Below, piece by piece: positions 5,712-8,245 of a stretch of DNA of 8,245 nt (the first letter of the stretch is position 1; the number at the start of each line of letters is the position of its first letter). Under the pieces are notes generated by a model. The model was given only the letters and a program-made list of their open reading frames with translations. It ran no database searches and had not been told where the DNA came from. A program made the position numbers and the translations under genes. Origin of the DNA: Novosphingobium sp. (lineage in GTDB: Bacteria; Pseudomonadota; Alphaproteobacteria; Sphingomonadales; Sphingomonadaceae); assembly GCA_020853995.1 (NCBI GenBank), contig JADYXV010000400.1, positions 1 through 8,245 on the forward strand, in the 5' to 3' direction.

Positions 5712-7955
5712 ATGTCTGCCAATTCCACGGTCCTGCGCGCCTGCGCATTGCTTGGCGCCAGCGCAATTGCCTTTCTGCCAACTTTGGCATTGGCCCAGCA
5801 AGCGCCCGACATGGAGGAACAGCCTTCGGGCGAGATCGTCGTTACCGCGCAAAAGCGGGCCGAACGCGCCGCCGATGTGCCGCTGTCGCTATCGGTGCTG
5901 GGCGGGGAAGCGCTGGAGGCGGCGCGGCTGACGCAGGCTGATGATCTGGCCATGCGCATCCCCAACTTGCGCTTCAGCGCCACGGTTGGCGAAAACACGC
6001 CGATCTTTGCCTTGCGCGGCGTTTCGATGTCGGACTTCAGCCTCAATCAGGCAGGGCCAGTGGCGGTCTATTATGACGAGGTTTACAAGGGCAACTTCGC
6101 GTTTCTGGGCCTTGCGCTCTATGATTTGCAGCGCATCGAGGTGCTGCGCGGACCGCAGGGCACGCTTTATGGCAAGAACACCACGGGCGGTGCGATCAAT
6201 TATCTGGCCGCAAAGCCGGTGTTTGAAAACGCAGGCTATCTGAAAGCGGGCGTGGGCAATTTTGGCCGGGTTGAAGCGACGGGCGCTGCCAATGTGGTGA
6301 TCAGCCCGACCCTTGCCGCGCGTGTGGCGTTCACTGCCGCGCGCGCCGATGGATGGTTCCGCAACCGTTTGGCAGGTAGCCCCGACCTTTCGGGCACGCG
6401 TGAATATGGCGTGCGCGGATCGCTGTTGTGGCAACCGTCCGACCGCGCCGAACTGGTGCTGCGCTTGTCCACCAGCCTGCAAAACCCGACCAATTACGGC
6501 AACTATTCCAAGCCGCGCCAGGATGGCGTCGGCGAGGGCGTTTATGAAGCGTTTGGCGCGGGGCAAAGCTACTTCCGCCAAGGCCTTGGCATCCGCGAGA
6601 TTGAATCCAATTACACCCCGCGCCGCCACGCCCGCACATGGTCTGCGGCGCTGACCAGCACGTTCAAGCTGGACGATGCGCTGACACTGACGACCGTCAC
6701 CGGTTGGGACAAGGGCAGCCTGTTTGTGCCCGAAGACACCGACGGCAGCCCCACCCGCGCGCTGGAAATTCCATACACGGATCGCGGCACCCAATTCGGA
6801 CAGGAAGTGCGGCTGACTTATGACAATGGCGGCGCGCTATCGTTGATACTGGGCGCGCATTACCACCGCGAAGACTTGTTCAACGCCACCGACCTGAACT
6901 TCTGGACCGATCTTGACGTTGATGGCAACGGACGGGTTAATGTGGACGATTGCACGGCGAACACCAGTCTGTTTGCCTGCGTCATATCCAACCGTTTCGA
7001 TCAGGAAAAGCGCAGCTATGCCTTGTTTGGCGATGCACGCTGGAAGCTTTCCGACAGTACCACATTGCGTGGCGGTTTGCGCTTTACCCGCGATACCGGT
7101 GCACAACTGGGGCTGACATCGTCGATCAGCGGCGTGGATGGCCAGTTCGTTGCCACGCTGATCGCGCCGACCGACCGCCGCTTTGCCGCCAGCAACCTGT
7201 CAGGAAAAGTGGGCATCGACCACCGGCTTGATGGCGGTGCGCTGTTGTTTGCCAGCTATAGCCGGGGCTATCGTGCCAGCGGATTTAACGCGCAGGCGTT
7301 TTTCGATGCTTCCGAAGCCGGTGTGGCCAAGCCCGAAGTCCTTGATTCCTTTGAAGCCGGTGCCAAACTTGGCGGGCGGGCGCTGTCGCTCTCGCTGACG
7401 GGCTTCCATTATCTTTATCGCAACCAGCAATTCCTTTCGGTGAAACCCGCAGACGACAAGCAAACGCTGGTCAATATTGACAAGTCACGCATTTACGGGG
7501 CCGAGGCCGAAGTGGAAGCGCGGCCCGATGACCGGCTGTCGTTGCAACTGGGCCTTGGCCTGCTGCATGCCCGCGCCACCCAAGGCACGATCAGCGGCTT
7601 GAACGTGGCGGGCAATACCTTGTCCAACGCGCCATCGCTTACCGCCAATGCGGGGATCGGCTATACCGCGTGGGAGGATGACGCAAACCGCCTCACCTTG
7701 CGCGCGGATGCGGCCTATACTTCGGCCCAGTTCTTCGAGATCGTCAACGTGCCGCGCTTGCGCCAGCCGGGCTATGCACTGCTGGGTGCCGGGATGGATT
7801 GGGTGCGCGGCGATTGGACGCTATCGGTATGGGGCCGCAACCTGACTGACCGGACGTACTTCACCGCGCGCATCGATCTTTCGGGCTTCGGGTTTGATTA
7901 CAACCACGTGGGCACCCCGCGCACCTTTGGCGCCAGCATCCGCCGCGAGTTTTAG
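5712..7955 (+). CDS. TonB-dependent outer-membrane receptor
   Basis: This 747-residue receptor would import a scarce ligand across the outer membrane using TonB-ExbBD energy. It has a signal peptide (hydrophobic core about 12-27, cleavage after LALA at 25-28), a TonB-box-like EIVVTAQKR (41-49), a plug domain (about 50-167, including RIEVLRGPQGTLYGKNTTGG at 141-160) and a 22-strand-type beta barrel ending in a C-terminal Phe (RREF), as expected for BAM-dependent insertion. No N-terminal signalling (STN) or carboxypeptidase-like extension is present. An unusual insert at 400-423 carries a near-perfect EF-hand/dockerin-type calcium loop (402-413) followed by Cys414 and Cys423. The gene follows the channel gene by 88 nt on the same strand, so it is probably co-transcribed or co-regulated with the exporter. 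The ligand cannot be read from the sequence; siderophore, glycan, peptide or cobalamin-like ligands all remain open. Confidence 0.93.
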   Translation: MSANSTVLRACALLGASAIAFLPTLALAQQAPDMEEQPSGEIVVTAQKRAERAADVPLSLSVLGGEALEAARLTQADDLAMRIPNLRFSATVGENTPIFALRGVSMSDFSLNQAGPVAVYYDEVYKGNFAFLGLALYDLQRIEVLRGPQGTLYGKNTTGGAINYLAAKPVFENAGYLKAGVGNFGRVEATGAANVVISPTLAARVAFTAARADGWFRNRLAGSPDLSGTREYGVRGSLLWQPSDRAELVLRLSTSLQNPTNYGNYSKPRQDGVGEGVYEAFGAGQSYFRQGLGIREIESNYTPRRHARTWSAALTSTFKLDDALTLTTVTGWDKGSLFVPEDTDGSPTRALEIPYTDRGTQFGQEVRLTYDNGGALSLILGAHYHREDLFNATDLNFWTDLDVDGNGRVNVDDCTANTSLFACVISNRFDQEKRSYALFGDARWKLSDSTTLRGGLRFTRDTGAQLGLTSSISGVDGQFVATLIAPTDRRFAASNLSGKVGIDHRLDGGALLFASYSRGYRASGFNAQAFFDASEAGVAKPEVLDSFEAGAKLGGRALSLSLTGFHYLYRNQQFLSVKPADDKQTLVNIDKSRIYGAEAEVEARPDDRLSLQLGLGLLHARATQGTISGLNVAGNTLSNAPSLTANAGIGYTAWEDDANRLTLRADAAYTSAQFFEIVNVPRLRQPGYALLGAGMDWVRGDWTLSVWGRNLTDRTYFTARIDLSGFGFDYNHVGTPRTFGASIRREF
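6915..6950 (+). other. EF-hand/dockerin-like calcium-binding loop within the receptor
   Basis: Residues 402-413 read DVDGNGRVNVDD. Calcium ligands fall at loop positions 1 (Asp402), 3 (Asp404), 5 (Asn406) and 12 (Asp413), with Gly407 at position 6 and Val409 at position 8, as in the canonical 12-residue loop. Cys414 and Cys423 follow and could form a disulfide. By position in the barrel this is likely an extracellular loop. Confidence 0.6.
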
Positions 7956-7956
7956 A

Positions 7957-7996
7957 GGGGTGGGGGGCTCAGGCGCGAAGGCTCAATGCCCACCCC
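7957..7996 (+). terminator. GC-rich hairpin after the receptor gene, possible terminator
   Basis: GGGGTGGG (7957-7964) and CCCACCCC (7989-7996) are perfect 8-bp arms around a 24-nt loop, starting 2 nt after the receptor stop codon. The position fits transcript termination or 3'-end protection of the operon mRNA. There is no T-run after the stem and the loop is long, so intrinsic termination is uncertain. The loop contains GGCTCA twice (7966-7971 and 7980-7985). Confidence 0.35.
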
Positions 7997-8063
7997 GCTG
8001 CGACTAAGCTCGCCTCGACGTGTTTGGACCTTACCCGTCTCGGCAACGTAAGCCCTTAACCCC

Positions 8064-8090
8064 GTCACCCCGGACTTGATCCGGGGTCCA
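8064..8090 (+). repeat. REP-type palindrome 1
   Basis: The element begins GTC and has perfect 8-bp arms ACCCCGGA (8067-8074) and TCCGGGGT (8080-8087) around CTTGA, then CCA. From memory, GTC + palindrome + CTTG loop + TCCA is a frequent intergenic repeat in sphingomonads and related alphaproteobacteria. This is not verified here by a genome-wide count. Confidence 0.7.
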
Positions 8091-8132
8091 TCTCTCGGCA
8101 TGCACCGTCGGTTTGAATGGAGAGATGGACCC
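8084..8132. repeat. Long inverted repeat joining two REP-type palindromes head to head
   Basis: GGGTCCATCTCTC (8084-8096) and GAGAGATGGACCC (8120-8132) are perfect 13-bp complements around a 23-nt spacer. They are shared flanks of two oppositely oriented REP palindromes, so the whole of 8064-8146 can fold into a large cruciform or stem with small hairpins at each end. The arrangement resembles a BIME-type REP doublet. Confidence 0.7.
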
Positions 8133-8146
8133 TGAAACAAGTTCAG
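8129..8146 (-). repeat. REP-type palindrome 2, apparently cut at its outer arm
   Basis: On the minus strand this reads CTGAA-CTTGT-TTCAG followed by GGTCCATC. The CTTG loop and TCCATCTCTC flank match palindrome 1, and the arm bases differ in a pairing-preserving way. Symmetry stops after 5 bp: the inner arm continues as GGGT while the outer arm does not continue as ACCC but changes to CGACT at 8147. This is the expected look of a repeat split by an insertion. Confidence 0.6.
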
Positions 8147-8245
8147 CGACTGTCTTTGTGGTCAAGTGCTTTGCCATGTTTTTTGGGTCCTGATGATGGC
8201 GTTGCAGGTGATGAGGAGTTTTCGTGCGACGGCGATGAGCGCGAC
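8147..8245 (-). mobile_element. 3' end of an IS110-family insertion sequence, cut by window edge
   Basis: The segment holds the end of an IS110-type transposase gene and 15 noncoding bases (8147-8161) before REP palindrome 2. The left boundary at about 8146/8147 is inferred from where the REP symmetry breaks. IS110-group elements typically have a short noncoding end after the transposase gene and no terminal inverted repeats, which fits. The rest of the element, including any guide (bridge) RNA region upstream of the gene, lies outside the window. Confidence 0.6.
8162..8245 (-). CDS. IS110-family transposase, C-terminal fragment
   Basis: The last 27 codons and the TGA stop (complement of 8162-8164) are present; the gene enters from the right edge. 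The peptide reads ALIAVARKLLITCNAIIRT followed by QKTWQST. The pattern 'A-hh-hh-RKLL-hhh-NAhhR-xxxxW' (h, hydrophobic) is the characteristic tail of IS110/IS116/IS902-type transposases, after the Tnp domain with the catalytic serine. In this family a RuvC-like DEDD domain at the N-terminus works with that serine and a bridge RNA to recombine donor and target DNA. Only the tail is seen, so whether the element is intact or active cannot be judged. The call rests on recognition of a short motif, so a related transposase type is the main alternative. Confidence 0.72.
   Translation of the reverse strand, partial: VALIAVARKLLITCNAIIRTQKTWQST

Noticed and set aside
5889..6794. Minus-strand open frame of 301 codons inside the receptor gene.
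   Set aside because: The plus-strand receptor explains the region fully; the antisense translation shows no family features.
7952..8140. Minus-strand open frame of 62 codons downstream of the receptor gene.
   Set aside because: It lies across the hairpin and REP palindromes, lacks a ribosome site and has no protein features.
8064..8146. CRISPR-like repeat pair.
   Set aside because: There are only two copies in opposite orientation with internal palindromes and no regular spacers; a REP doublet explains it better.

Overview
The window looks like chromosomal DNA of an alphaproteobacterium, most likely of the order Sphingomonadales. The reasons are GC-rich codon use, a TonB-dependent receptor with the sphingomonad-style 'EIVVTAQKR' N-terminus, and a REP-type palindrome built on a CTTGA loop that I remember as common in that group. 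The taxonomic placement is inference.

Layout. (1) Positions 1-1191, minus strand: the first 397 codons of a phosphomannomutase/phosphoglucomutase, cut by the left edge. (2) Positions 1192-1409: a divergent intergenic region with two short dyads that could be operators. (3) Positions 1410-7955, plus strand: four genes packed like an operon. They encode an ABC-exporter-like inner-membrane protein, an HlyD-type periplasmic adaptor (3-nt gap), a TolC-type outer-membrane channel (ATGA overlap) and, after 88 nt, a TonB-dependent receptor. (4) Positions 7956-8146: noncoding DNA with a GC-rich hairpin and a doublet of REP-like palindromes. (5) Positions 8147-8245, minus strand: the 3' end of an IS110-family insertion sequence, whose boundary appears to cut the second REP palindrome.

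The three exporter genes together would span the cell envelope like a type I secretion or tripartite efflux machine. The unusual point is that the ABC protein keeps the whole six-helix membrane domain and the overall length of a nucleotide-binding domain, but every ATPase motif is altered: Walker A has no GKS/T, the Q-loop Gln, the Walker B Asp and the catalytic Glu are replaced, the signature reads LSVGE, and the H-loop His is Ala. The frame is intact over 569 codons and the downstream genes are tightly coupled, so this looks like a maintained pseudo-ATPase rather than a decaying gene. No second ABC ATPase, cargo protein, peptidase or accessory protein is present in the window.

The fourth gene puts an outer-membrane importer in the same transcription unit, so a role in exporting something whose return or sensing uses the receptor is possible but unproven. 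The phosphomannomutase points away from this operon and probably belongs to sugar-nucleotide metabolism on the other side.
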